From Virgibacillus sp. NKC19-16 (GTDB taxonomy: Bacteria; Bacillota; Bacilli; Bacillales; Amphibacillaceae): a DNA stretch of 64,000 nt. The stretch lies in NCBI RefSeq assembly GCF_021560035.1, contig NZ_CP074373.1, positions 306,001 through 370,000 on the forward strand. The letters are read 5' to 3'. This document shows positions 53,123 to 61,936 of the stretch, piece after piece; the stretch's first letter is position 1; every line of letters begins with the position of its first letter. The position numbers and the translations under genes were made by a program. The notes beneath the pieces are model-generated. The model saw only the letters and a list, made by a program, of their open reading frames with translations. It was not told where the DNA came from and made no database searches.

Positions 53123-53170
53123 TTGACCAACGTGGTCTAAAATGTTACACTCAAATCGACCGATATGGTC
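53123..53170 (+). promoter_or_regulatory. Promoter with two TetR-type operators
   Basis: TTGACC (53123-53128) and TACACT (53146-53151) are exactly 17 bases apart. Two palindromes of the same type sit on and after it: GACCAACGTGGTC (53125-53137) and GACCGATATGGTC (53158-53170), centres 33 bases apart. Both overlap where polymerase binds or starts, so repression by the TetR protein encoded next is likely. Confidence 0.7.
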
Positions 53171-53214
53171 TATTTATAAATCACACTGAATATAAACCTA
53201 TAAAGGGGGAGTGA

Positions 53215-53862
53215 GTGGCTATTACAAAGACATTTAATAACCTCGATGAAAATAAACAACAGCGTATTTTAAATGCAGCACTTAAGGAATTTGCAGAGAA
53301 CGGTTATGAGCAAGCTTCAACAAACCGGATTGTGAAAAATGCTGGAATAGGCAAGGGAATGCTTTTTTACTATTTTAATAACAAAAAAGAGCTTTATCAT
53401 TATCTAATCGATTATGCGATTAACGTGATGATTGATGAATATTTCAGTCTTATTGATACAAAGGAATCTGACTTTGTAGAGCGGTTGAAGCAGATTGCTC
53501 AAGTTAAATCGAACTATTACTATAATCATCCGGATGTCAGTAATTTTATTGGGAATATCTACTTGGATGATCAAGCGCAACTACCAGAAGGGTTGGAAAA
53601 GAGATTGCATGACTTACAAATAAAAGGATATTCTCTTTTATATGATAATGTAGATACAAGTTTATTCAGGGGAGATGTCAATGTAGAAAAAGTATATAAG
53701 CTTATCCGCTGGTCGATAGAGGGATACCAAAGTGAATTAATGGACTTCTTTAAAGGTCAGAATATATCATTTATCGACTTAGAACCCTATTGGGAAGAAT
53801 TCGACGAATATCTGGAAATTTTAAAAACAAGTTTCTATAAACAAGAGGGGGAGTTCAAATGA
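53215..53862 (+). CDS. TetR/AcrR-family repressor of the adjacent ABC exporter
   Basis: 215-residue repressor. N-terminal helix-turn-helix: NKQQRILNAALKEFAENGYEQASTNRIVKNAGIGKGMLFYYFNNKKELY, the textbook TetR layout. The C-terminal ligand domain is all-helical and unrelated to well-known drug sensors. GTG start with GGGGGAG a few bases upstream. Its stop overlaps the ATPase start (ATGA), so repressor, ATPase and permease form one autoregulated operon with two operators in the promoter. Confidence 0.9.
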   Translation: MAITKTFNNLDENKQQRILNAALKEFAENGYEQASTNRIVKNAGIGKGMLFYYFNNKKELYHYLIDYAINVMIDEYFSLIDTKESDFVERLKQIAQVKSNYYYNHPDVSNFIGNIYLDDQAQLPEGLEKRLHDLQIKGYSLLYDNVDTSLFRGDVNVEKVYKLIRWSIEGYQSELMDFFKGQNISFIDLEPYWEEFDEYLEILKTSFYKQEGEFK

Positions 53863-54773
53863 GCGTACTGCAAATAAATAACCTGACAAAGAAATTCGGG
53901 AAATTTACAGCATTAGATGGAGTGAACATTGAAGTAAACGAAGGGGAGATTTATGGTTTCATTGGCCCGAATGGTGCAGGGAAATCAACGACCATTCGGG
54001 TGCTGCTCGGTATTTTAAAGGCAACAGCAGGGGGAGCAAAGATTTTTGGTAAGGATGTTTGGGCAGATGCGGTTGAGATTCATAAGCATATTGCCTATGT
54101 TCCAGGTGATGTAAATCTATGGCCAAACTTAACAGGTGGAGAAGTTATTGATTTATTTGTGAAACTGCGTGGTGGGAATAATAATAATCGGCGCGAGGAA
54201 CTCATTGAGAAATTCAAATTAGATCCAACAAAAAAATGTAGGACCTATTCCAAAGGGAACCGGCAAAAGGTCGCTTTAATTGCGGCTTTTTCGTCTGATG
54301 CGGACCTTTATATATTAGATGAACCGACTTCAGGATTAGATCCATTGATGGAACAAGTTTTTCAGGATTGTGTCATGGAAGAAAAAAGGAAAGGGAAAAG
54401 TGTTCTGCTTTCTAGCCATATTTTATCAGAAGTTGAAAAGTTATGTGATCGAGTCGCTATTATTCGTGAAGGAGAAATTATTGAAAGCGGCTCTTTAGAT
54501 GAGCTACGTCATTTAACGCGCAACAATCTGCTAGTTGAAACAAAACAACCCATTACGGCTTTACATGAGTTAAATGGTGTTCATGCCATTGAAGAACAGC
54601 AACAAGGCCTTGCGTTTCAGGTAGATTCAGAAGAAATGGACACAGTTATTAAGCATATAAGTCAATTTGGTATTGTGAAATTAGAAAGCGCACCACCGAC
54701 ATTGGAAGATTTATTTATGCGTCATTATGAAGGCGGGGAGCAAGCAGAGACAGGGGCAGGAGGTGCATCCTAA
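53859..54773 (+). CDS. ABC transporter ATP-binding protein (drug exporter, ABC-2 type)
   Basis: ATPase of a two-gene exporter. 304 residues: Walker A GPNGAGKSTTIRVLLG, the signature degenerate as YSKGNRQKVALIAA, Walker B LYILDEPTSGLDPLME and H-loop LLSSHILSE, the DrrA/CcmA-like class. The C-terminal 80 residues form the usual regulatory extension. The sequence GGGGGAG inside the tetR end is its ribosome site. One base overlaps the permease gene. Confidence 0.92.
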   Translation: MSVLQINNLTKKFGKFTALDGVNIEVNEGEIYGFIGPNGAGKSTTIRVLLGILKATAGGAKIFGKDVWADAVEIHKHIAYVPGDVNLWPNLTGGEVIDLFVKLRGGNNNNRREELIEKFKLDPTKKCRTYSKGNRQKVALIAAFSSDADLYILDEPTSGLDPLMEQVFQDCVMEEKRKGKSVLLSSHILSEVEKLCDRVAIIREGEIIESGSLDELRHLTRNNLLVETKQPITALHELNGVHAIEEQQQGLAFQVDSEEMDTVIKHISQFGIVKLESAPPTLEDLFMRHYEGGEQAETGAGGAS

Positions 54774-56371
54774 TGGCAGATAATATGAAAAAAACTGGTG
54801 CGCTGTCTCGTTTTATTATAAGGCGGGATCGCATTCGTATTCCATTATGGTTAATCGGGATTACCTTTTTTACATTAATTGTGCCGATTGCTTTTGCAGA
54901 TTTATATCCATCAGAACAAGACAGAGAAGGTATTGCTGAAACAATGGAAAATCCGGCGATGACAGCAATGGTGGGTCCGGGTGATTTAAGTAATTATACC
55001 ATTGGCGCCATGACAGCACATCAAATGTTGCTTCTTACAGCAGTTGTTGTCGGGATAATGAGTATTCTGCTTGTGACTCGACATACACGGGCAGATGAAG
55101 AAGATGGACGTATCGAGATGGTTCGTTCCTTACCGGTAGGACGGTTGTCTAACCTAAATGCAACCTTATTTGTTTTAGTGATAACGAATGTGATTTTAGC
55201 GCTAATCACTGGTTTTGGATTATATGCATTAGGAATAAAAAGTATGGATCTGGAAGGATCTCTTCTATATGGCGTAGTATTAGGTGCAACTGGTATCTTC
55301 TTTGCTGGAGTGACTGCCCTATTTGCACAGCTTTCAGAGAGCTCCCGCGGTACGACTGGTTTTTCCATAGCGGTACTCATTATTGCCTATCTTGTTCGTG
55401 CAGTTGGAGATGTAGGTAACGAAACGTTATCATGGATCTCCCCTCTAGGCTGGGTGACACAGACAGAGGCTTATGCCACGAATAATTGGTGGCCGATTGT
55501 ATTGATGCTCGGTGTATCTATCATTCTATTTATCCTTGCCAATTATTTGAATGCTGTTCGTGATTTGGAAGCAGGATTTTTCCCGGCTAGACCAGGTAGA
55601 AAACATGCTTCCTCATTTTTACAAGGCCCTACAGGTCTTGCGTTAAGACTTCAGCGGACTGGAATGATTGCTTGGGCGATTGGTATGTTTGTGATGGGTA
55701 TTTCTTATGGATCCGTTATGGGTGATTTGGAATCCTTTTTTGAAGGCAACGAGGTCATGGAACAAATGCTAATGGAAGAGGAAGGATACACACTAACAGA
55801 GCAATTTATTCCGATGTTGATGATTGTAATGGCATTGCTCTCAACAGTACCTCCCATCATGGCAATGAATAAACTATATGGGGAAGAGAAAAAGAATCGG
55901 ATTGAACATTTGCTTGGAAGAGCTGTTTCCCGTACTAAGCTGATGGGGAGTTATGTTGCAATTTCTGTTGTTAATGGATTTATTATGATTTCTCTTGCTG
56001 CCATTGGTCTATGGGCTGCGGGAGCCGCTGTTATGGAAGATGGGTTTGATTTTGGAACGATATATGGGTCGGCCCTAGTATACTACCCGGCAATGCTTGT
56101 TATGATTGGATTAGCTGTATTGATTATTGGTTTTCTTCCAAGGCTGACTAGTATCATTTGGCTCTATGTATTTTACTCCTTCATTGTTCTTTATTTAGGA
56201 GGATTATTCCAATTCCCAGATTGGGTTGGACAGCTCTCGCCGTATGGCTATATTCCTCAGCTTCCAGTTGAAGATATGGAATGGGCGCCGGTTATTATGC
56301 TGACAGTTATTGCAATTGTGCTGATGATTGTTGGATTTATTGGGTATAGGAAGCGGGATATTGAAGGGTAA
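54773..56371 (+). CDS. ABC-2 family permease, antibiotic exporter type (COG3559-like)
   Basis: Twelve-helix permease, 532 residues, two similar halves, of the family first linked to tetronasin-type polyether export. Recognisable segments: FIIRRDRIRIPLWLIGI at the start, TRHTRADEEDGRIEMVRSLPVGRL, EEKKNRIEHLLGRAVSRTKLM in the second half, and SPYGYIPQLPVEDMEW near the end. TAATG overlap with the ATPase gene. The drug is unknown. Confidence 0.88.
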   Translation: MADNMKKTGALSRFIIRRDRIRIPLWLIGITFFTLIVPIAFADLYPSEQDREGIAETMENPAMTAMVGPGDLSNYTIGAMTAHQMLLLTAVVVGIMSILLVTRHTRADEEDGRIEMVRSLPVGRLSNLNATLFVLVITNVILALITGFGLYALGIKSMDLEGSLLYGVVLGATGIFFAGVTALFAQLSESSRGTTGFSIAVLIIAYLVRAVGDVGNETLSWISPLGWVTQTEAYATNNWWPIVLMLGVSIILFILANYLNAVRDLEAGFFPARPGRKHASSFLQGPTGLALRLQRTGMIAWAIGMFVMGISYGSVMGDLESFFEGNEVMEQMLMEEEGYTLTEQFIPMLMIVMALLSTVPPIMAMNKLYGEEKKNRIEHLLGRAVSRTKLMGSYVAISVVNGFIMISLAAIGLWAAGAAVMEDGFDFGTIYGSALVYYPAMLVMIGLAVLIIGFLPRLTSIIWLYVFYSFIVLYLGGLFQFPDWVGQLSPYGYIPQLPVEDMEWAPVIMLTVIAIVLMIVGFIGYRKRDIEG

Positions 56372-56392
56372 GAGACGTGAGGAAGGCTCCGT

Positions 56393-56414
56393 GTTAATCA
56401 AACGTTTGATTAAC
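56393..56414. promoter_or_regulatory. Perfect 22-bp palindrome after the permease gene
   Basis: The arms GTTAATCAAAC and GTTTGATTAAC are exact complements with no loop; the core is TCAAACGTTTGA. A loopless perfect palindrome points to protein binding more than an RNA hairpin. It lies 22 bases past the permease stop and 240 bases before the deaminase gene. No matching regulator was identified. Confidence 0.5.
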
Positions 56415-56415
56415 T

Positions 56416-56460
56416 GGGGTCTGTCCTGCCTCCTGTTAACGCAATAATGTAATGAGAGCG
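56416..56460. repeat. Degenerate REP copy e
   Basis: GGGGTCTGTCCTGCC followed by GTTAACGCAATAATGTAATGAGAG: left arm and core as in the other copies, but the right arm is lost. It adjoins the 22-bp palindrome. The remaining 200 bases to the deaminase gene contain no gene. Confidence 0.6.
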
Positions 56461-56656
56461 ATGTTCCGGTAGGTTCGGGCGAAGTTTTTGCGAATTCGAT
56501 CGATTCCACCATATAAATTATGATTTTATTACTTTATTCCTGAACTGCCGCCATTTGCCCATATAGATCACTCTGTAGTAAAATACGTATAACAATAAGC
56601 TCGTCTGGTTCAATATGCGATGTAATTTTTTCACAATGAATGGAGGGTAATGAAAA

Positions 56657-57121
56657 ATGGATAAATTCATGGAAAGAGCAGTAGAACTTGCTGTAGAAAA
56701 TGTAAAAGATGGTGGCCAACCGTTTGGTGCAGTACTTGTAAAAGATAATAATGCTATAGCTGAAGGTGTTAACGAACTACATGAAACATATGACGTTAGT
56801 GGACATGCAGAACTGCTGGCTATTCGGCGAGCTCAGAACGAATTGCAAACGAATGATCTATCAGGTTACATAATGTATGCAAGCGGGGAGCCTTGCCCGA
56901 TGTGTTTAACGGCAATGTACTTAGCAGGGATTGAAAAGGTTCTTTACTCTTCATCGCTTGAGGAGGCGGTTGAAGTGGGATTAGGGAAGGCAAAAGAAAT
57001 ATATGAAGACTTGCAAAAGCCGAAATCAGAACGCGAACTTTCAATGATACAGATGCCTTTGAATGAAGGGCAAGAAAATCCAATGAATTTATGGGAAGAG
57101 CGAAAGAAGTTTGTTGAGTAG
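56657..57121 (+). CDS. Cytidine/deoxycytidylate-type nucleoside deaminase (guanine deaminase-like)
   Basis: Zinc hydrolase of the CDA superfamily, 154 residues. Zinc ligands: His and the proton-shuttling Glu in SGHAELLAI, and the Cys pair in SGEPCPMCLTAMYLAG. The C-terminal extension with WEERKKF resembles B. subtilis guanine deaminase GuaD (156 residues), but the substrate could be another base. GGAGGG precedes the ATG. The bmrA-like gene starts 32 bases later and may share its transcript. Confidence 0.85.
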   Translation: MDKFMERAVELAVENVKDGGQPFGAVLVKDNNAIAEGVNELHETYDVSGHAELLAIRRAQNELQTNDLSGYIMYASGEPCPMCLTAMYLAGIEKVLYSSSLEEAVEVGLGKAKEIYEDLQKPKSERELSMIQMPLNEGQENPMNLWEERKKFVE

Positions 57122-57153
57122 GGAAAGACACCAATCAAGTTAGGAGCTATGTG

Positions 57154-58893
57154 ATGAAAGATAAACAAAATAACAAAGGTCTAAAAGCCTTCATTTCCCT
57201 CTTGCTATCAACTAATATCCCAAAGTTAGCTCTAACATTAGGTCTAATCGGAAGTGTTATCACAACACTTGTAGGACTCACCATCCCATTGCTGACAAGA
57301 GAAATAGTGGATGGCTTTTCGGTGGAATCAATAAGCGCCACGATCATCATTGCTATTGGGGCAGCATTTATCTTACAAGCAGTTATTGATGGCTTTTCTA
57401 CCTATCTACTAGCTTCAGTTGGACAACAAATCGTTGCACGACTAAGGGAGTTTATGTGGTTGAAACTGATTCGACTGCCAGTAAGTTATTTTGATAAAAA
57501 GACAAGCGGTGAATCGGTGAGTCGTGTTGTTAATGATACAGGGATTGTGAGAGATTTAATTTCAACGCACTTCCCGCAATTCATCACGGGCATCATCTCC
57601 ATTATTGGGGCAGTGACGATCCTACTGATTATGGACTGGAAAATGACATTAATTATGTTGATTTCCGTTCCGTTTACAATTGTTCTGATGATTCCGCTTG
57701 GCAGCAAAATGGCGAAAATCTCACGTGGTCTGCAGGACGAAACAGCAACTTTTACAGGGAATATTCAACAAACACTTGCTGAGATTCGCCTTATGAAGTC
57801 TTCAACTGCTGAATCTGTTGAAGAGAAAAATGGAATAAAAGACATTGGAAAATTGCTTACATTTGGATTAAAGGAAGCACGTATCTTTGCCCTGATCGGT
57901 CCCCTTATGTATCTGATTATCATGATAGTTGTCGTCGTTATCATTGGATATGGCGGTATACGAGTTGCTGAAGGGTCGATGTCGACAGGCTCCCTTGTTG
58001 CATTTTTACTTTATCTTTTCCAAATCATTATGCCGATTACGACTTTTGCCATGTTTTTTACCCAATTACAGAAAGCAAAAGGAGCGACAGAACGAATTAT
58101 TGATATCATGGATTTACCGCAAGAGGTGGGCCAATCCGGTATGGAGAAGGATATATCGAATGAAGCAATTTATGTTTCAAATGTATCTTTTGCCTATAAT
58201 GCGGATGAACCTGTACTAGAAAATGTTTCCTTTGAAGCGCAACCTGGTGAAAAGATCGCTTTTGCAGGACCAAGTGGTGGCGGTAAAACAACATTATTTG
58301 GGCTGATCGAGCGATTTTATGAGCCAACTGCAGGAGATATACGGGTCGGTGGCACATCTATAACAGAACTGTCGATAAAATCCTGGCGCGATCAAATTGG
58401 GTATGTTTCGCAGGAAAGTGCGATGATGGCAGGAACTATCCGTGAAAATTTAACATATGGATTAGCGGAATCCGAAAGCATACCAAATGAACGGTTATGG
58501 AGAGTTGCTGAAATGGCTTATGCGGATCAATTTATTAAGACATTTTCAGAAGGCCTCGATACCAAAGTCGGGGAGCGTGGTGTGAAGCTTTCAGGAGGAC
58601 AGAAACAGCGGATTAACATTGCACGAGCCTTTCTAAGGGACCCTGAAATTCTCATGATGGATGAGGCAACCGCAAGCCTGGATAGCCAATCGGAAAAGAT
58701 CGTCCAGCAGGCGTTGACTCGGTTGATGGAGGGGCGTACAACCTTTGTTATTGCACATCGATTATCAACCATTACAGATGCTGATAAAATAATTTTTATA
58801 GAAAAAGGGAAGGTGACTGGGAGCGGGACGCATGAGGAATTGACGCAAACCCATGCACTGTATCGCGAGTTTGCCAAGCAGCAGCTATCGTGA
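57154..58893 (+). CDS. bmrA: Multidrug ABC transporter, BmrA-like half transporter
   Basis: Homodimeric drug exporter with fused membrane and ATPase domains, close to B. subtilis BmrA (YvcC). 579 residues: six helices in residues 20-310, then Walker A GPSGGGKTTLFGL, Q-loop YVSQESAMMAGTIRENL, signature LSGGQKQRINIARA, Walker B ILMMDEATASLDSQSE, and H-loop IAHRLSTI. ATG 57154 is 7 bases after AGGAG; the preceding GTG is too near. In B. subtilis BmrA exports cervimycin and other drugs; the substrate here is unproven. Confidence 0.85.
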   Translation: MKDKQNNKGLKAFISLLLSTNIPKLALTLGLIGSVITTLVGLTIPLLTREIVDGFSVESISATIIIAIGAAFILQAVIDGFSTYLLASVGQQIVARLREFMWLKLIRLPVSYFDKKTSGESVSRVVNDTGIVRDLISTHFPQFITGIISIIGAVTILLIMDWKMTLIMLISVPFTIVLMIPLGSKMAKISRGLQDETATFTGNIQQTLAEIRLMKSSTAESVEEKNGIKDIGKLLTFGLKEARIFALIGPLMYLIIMIVVVVIIGYGGIRVAEGSMSTGSLVAFLLYLFQIIMPITTFAMFFTQLQKAKGATERIIDIMDLPQEVGQSGMEKDISNEAIYVSNVSFAYNADEPVLENVSFEAQPGEKIAFAGPSGGGKTTLFGLIERFYEPTAGDIRVGGTSITELSIKSWRDQIGYVSQESAMMAGTIRENLTYGLAESESIPNERLWRVAEMAYADQFIKTFSEGLDTKVGERGVKLSGGQKQRINIARAFLRDPEILMMDEATASLDSQSEKIVQQALTRLMEGRTTFVIAHRLSTITDADKIIFIEKGKVTGSGTHEELTQTHALYREFAKQQLS

Positions 58894-58912
58894 TGCGAAG
58901 ATGCCTAACGCA

Positions 58913-58967
58913 AAGGGTCTGTCCCTCACTACTTTAGCACATTAGCGTAGCGAGGGGCAGGCCCCTT
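58913..58967. repeat. REP element copy f, after bmrA
   Basis: AAGGGTCTGTCCCTC and GAGGGGCAGGCCCCTT are the arms, core TTTAGCACATTAGCG. It lies between bmrA and the convergent oxidoreductase gene and can terminate both. Confidence 0.8.
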
Positions 58968-58975
58968 CATAAACT

Positions 58976-59962
58976 CTACAGCTTAACAATCGTCCGTCCA
59001 CGGACTTTTCCTTCTAAAATTTCCTCTAGCATGTTTGGAACTTCCTCCAACGATACTTCGTTGACAACGTCTCCTGTAAGAAATGTAGGCTTTAAGTCGT
59101 CAGCTAAACGGTTCCAGACTTTCGTGCGTAACTCCATCGGACATTGAACAGAATCAATGCCGAGCCAGTTCACCCCTCTGGAGATAAATGGAAGGACGGT
59201 TGTAGAGACTTCGACGCCGCCCACTAGCCCGCTGGTAGCAACAGATCCATCGTATTTCAGGCTGCTCAGCATATATTGTAGGGTTTGCCCGCCGACTGGA
59301 TCAACGGCTGCTGCCCACTTTTTCTTTCTTGTTGGCGTTCCGTCTGTATCGGCCACTTCCTCCCGATCTATGATTTCTTTTGCGCCTAATTTTTTCAGGT
59401 ATTCTGCTTCACTGGACTTTCCAGTGCTCGCTGTAACGTCGTATCCTTTTTTAGCTAGCATATCTACAGAGAGGCTGCCGACACCACCTGTAGCTCCTGC
59501 AACGAGTACGGAGCCTTTACTTGGGTTTAGGCCATTGTCCTCAAGTCTTTGGATCGATAACCCAGCCGTTAATCCAGCTGTGCCAAGGGCCATTGATTCT
59601 TTGAGGGATAAGCCTTCTGGTAGCGGTACGACCCAATCCTTGGGTACTCTTGCAACCTCGCTAAACCCGCCAGAATGCTCTGTTCCAAGAGCATAACTTG
59701 TTACAATGACTTCCTCTCCCTTTTTAAAACTTCCATCTGCAGAATCGATTACAGTTCCGGCTAAGTCAATCCCTGGGACGTGAGGGTAAGATTCAACCAT
59801 TTGATTTTTAATACCAACCATCCCATCTTTATAATTAATGCTGGAATAGGCAACCTGTATGGTTACTTCTCCTTCGGGTAAATCCTCCATCGTTAAACTT
59901 TTAACTTCTAAACGGCTTTGTTCATTTTCTTTATCTAACACAAGTGCTTGAAAAGTGTCCAT
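58976..59962 (-). CDS. Quinone oxidoreductase/acrylyl-CoA reductase family protein (YhfP/AcuI-like)
   Basis: NADPH-dependent medium-chain reductase without catalytic zinc. 328 residues. Family markers: FQALVLDKENEQSRLEVKSL, VAYSSINYKDGMVGIKNQM, PHVPGIDLAGTVIDSADG, the nucleotide loop VLVAGATGGVGSLSVDMLAKKGYDVTASTG and PFISRGVNWLGIDSVQCP. Close to B. subtilis YhfP. AcuI relatives reduce acryloyl-CoA; the true substrate here is not certain. It has an AAAGGA-type site before the ATG. Confidence 0.88.
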   Translation of the reverse strand: MDTFQALVLDKENEQSRLEVKSLTMEDLPEGEVTIQVAYSSINYKDGMVGIKNQMVESYPHVPGIDLAGTVIDSADGSFKKGEEVIVTSYALGTEHSGGFSEVARVPKDWVVPLPEGLSLKESMALGTAGLTAGLSIQRLEDNGLNPSKGSVLVAGATGGVGSLSVDMLAKKGYDVTASTGKSSEAEYLKKLGAKEIIDREEVADTDGTPTRKKKWAAAVDPVGGQTLQYMLSSLKYDGSVATSGLVGGVEVSTTVLPFISRGVNWLGIDSVQCPMELRTKVWNRLADDLKPTFLTGDVVNEVSLEEVPNMLEEILEGKVRGRTIVKL

Positions 59963-60182
59963 TTTATTGATCCCGTCCTTTTCTATTAGAATAGCTATAC
60001 CTTATCATATATCCTTTTTATATCGGAGCAAAACATACTGGTATTCTTTTTTAGCTTATGCCGTAATATGTAGCATATATTCCTATCACAAGCCGGAACA
60101 TCATATTCCACTCAAAAAAGCAAAACGGCATCTTTTTCCATAGAATAACGTATACTGTACGGGGAAAAAGAGGATGATTTGA

Positions 60183-60893
60183 ATGACAGAATATGAACTG
60201 AGAGTACATGAGGATATAAAGGTGTGGAGGAAAAAAGTTCTGAAGCGGTCCAGTCTATTCAATCAGTTATCGAAGAAAGCACAAACAAAAGTGAATGGCC
60301 TGATTCCCGAGAGAGCCCATAAAATTATTACAGAGAGTATAAAAAGTATGGTAAAGGCGACCTTGGTCGGATCGAATATTACAAAGGCAAAGCAACAACC
60401 AGCTGGCGTAAATTTGTATGACAGGGATGAGCTCATGAAGGAAAAGCTGACATCTTACCGGAAAACAGCAGTTATTGAAGGGGCGGGCACAGGTGCAGGA
60501 GGTATCTTCCTCGGACTTGCTGATTTTCCGTTGCTTTTATCGATAAAGATGAAATTTTTGTTCGAAGCAGCGGCCGTCTATGGATATGATACAAAGGAAT
60601 ATGAGGAGCGTCTGTTCATTTTACATGTGTTCCAGCTTGCATTTTCAAGTGACGAAAGGCGGAGGAAAACCTTTCGTATCATAGCGAATTGGGAATCTGA
60701 AAAGGGAAAGCTATTGGATATGGATTGGCGTGTCTTTCAACAGGAGTACCGAGATTATATTGATCTAATTAAAATGCTGCAATTAATTCCGGGATTTGGC
60801 GCAATTGTAGGAGCGTATGCCAATCATAATCTCCTTGATACACTGGGGGAAACAGCGATGAATGCTTACCGATTGCGGTTTTTGCAACTGTAA
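60183..60893 (+). CDS. EcsC-family protein
   Basis: 236-residue protein of the EcsC family. The glycine-rich hydrophobic stretch VIEGAGTGAGGIFLGLADFPLLLSIKMKFLFEAA and the LIPGFGAIVGAYANHNLLDTLGETAMNAYRLR C-terminus are the family signature. In B. subtilis ecsC follows the EcsAB transporter, but here it stands alone, like yhaH-type paralogues elsewhere. AAAGAGGATGA precedes the ATG. Its biochemical role is unknown; membrane association is likely. Confidence 0.88.
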   Translation: MTEYELRVHEDIKVWRKKVLKRSSLFNQLSKKAQTKVNGLIPERAHKIITESIKSMVKATLVGSNITKAKQQPAGVNLYDRDELMKEKLTSYRKTAVIEGAGTGAGGIFLGLADFPLLLSIKMKFLFEAAAVYGYDTKEYEERLFILHVFQLAFSSDERRRKTFRIIANWESEKGKLLDMDWRVFQQEYRDYIDLIKMLQLIPGFGAIVGAYANHNLLDTLGETAMNAYRLRFLQL

Positions 60894-60895
60894 AA

Positions 60896-60946
60896 GAGGC
60901 CTGTCCCTCCCCGCTTTATCACTTTAGCACGGGAGGGACAGGCCCC
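60896..60946. repeat. REP element copy g, after the ecsC-like gene
   Basis: The most perfect copy: GGCCTGTCCCTCCC pairs with GGGAGGGACAGGCC over 14 bp without mismatch; core CTTTATCACTTTAGC. It starts 2 bases past the EcsC stop and ends 10 bases before the convergent reductase stop. Confidence 0.85.
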
Positions 60947-60955
60947 ATTAAATCA

Positions 60956-61798
60956 TTAAAATTCTTCATAAGTAGCTGGATCTTGATCTTTATTTCTGCC
61001 ATCAGGGCGAGTTAATGTTGCGATCGTACTCATTTCTGTATCATCAAGCGAAAAATCGAAAATCGATATATTTTCTAACTGTCGCACGTAAGTTGCAGAT
61101 TTAGGTATTGGAATTGCCCCTAGTTGATAATGCCAGCGTAAAATAACTTGTGAAATTGTTTTGTTGTGCTGGTCGGCAATCCTTTGAATCTGTTCATTTT
61201 GTAAGACTGCATTTGCCCGACCCAAAGGACTCCAGGATTGTGTCTGAACATTATTTTCTTCATGCCATTTTCTTTGGTCTTCCTGGTTGAAAAATGGATG
61301 TAATTCTATTTGATTAATGCTTGGCTTAACACCTGTTTCCTTATCTAAACGATCGATATGTTCAGGCAAGAAGTTACACACACCGATAGAACGAATTAAT
61401 CCCCATTTTTTAGCATCAATTAGCGCCTGCCAAGCTTCCACATATGTATCTTGTATTGGGTTGGGCCAATGAATGAGATATAAATCATAATAGTCCAAAT
61501 TCGCGCGGTATAAAGATTCCTGAATGGTAGTAACCGCTTTATCATATGTTTGATAACGCCCTGGTAATTTGGATGTAATTCTTAAGTCTTCTCTCGGAAT
61601 AGAACTGCGCCTCAGCGCTTCACCTACAGTACCTTCGTTTTCATAATTATAAGCAGTATCAATGAGTCGATAGCCTACATCCATTGCATTAGTTATAGCG
61701 TTAGCGCCTTCATTTCCATTAAGGTTAAATGTTCCAAAACCTATGACCGGCACAGTCAAGCCATCATTGAGTGTAATCTTAGGAATTGAGTTACTCAT
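60956..61798 (-). CDS. Aldo/keto reductase
   Basis: NADPH-dependent carbonyl reductase with TIM-barrel fold, 280 residues. Catalytic tetrad visible: Asp and Tyr in YRLIDTAYNYENEGTVGEAL, Lys in RITSKLPGRY and His in YLIHWPNP. Cofactor-binding IPIPKSATYVRQLENI near the C-terminus. ATG 61798 is 9 bases after AAGGAG; TTG 61804 is too close. Similar to B. subtilis YvgN/YtbE-like methylglyoxal reductases, though it is diverged. Confidence 0.9.
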   Translation of the reverse strand: MSNSIPKITLNDGLTVPVIGFGTFNLNGNEGANAITNAMDVGYRLIDTAYNYENEGTVGEALRRSSIPREDLRITSKLPGRYQTYDKAVTTIQESLYRANLDYYDLYLIHWPNPIQDTYVEAWQALIDAKKWGLIRSIGVCNFLPEHIDRLDKETGVKPSINQIELHPFFNQEDQRKWHEENNVQTQSWSPLGRANAVLQNEQIQRIADQHNKTISQVILRWHYQLGAIPIPKSATYVRQLENISIFDFSLDDTEMSTIATLTRPDGRNKDQDPATYEEF

Positions 61799-61868
61799 AG
61801 CCAATCACTCCTTTCATTATTATTTCAAGATTACCACTCATTTAAGTAGAAGTTCAAATTTATGAACT

Positions 61869-61919
61869 GAAAAAAGAGAAAACACCTAATGCCAATATGC
61901 TAAAGCATTAGATGTTTTC
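61869..61919 (-). terminator. Intrinsic terminator of the YtrA-type ABC operon
   Basis: AAAACACCTAATGC and GCATTAGATGTTTT form a 14-bp stem with one G-T pair; on the minus strand CTCTTTTTTC follows. It lies between the permease gene and the aldo/keto reductase gene. Confidence 0.85.
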
Positions 61920-61936
61920 CAAAAAGTAATCAGATC

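Noticed and set aside
50802-60946. REP copies as a CRISPR array
   Set aside because: The copies are kilobases apart, are palindromic throughout and have no regular spacers or cas genes.
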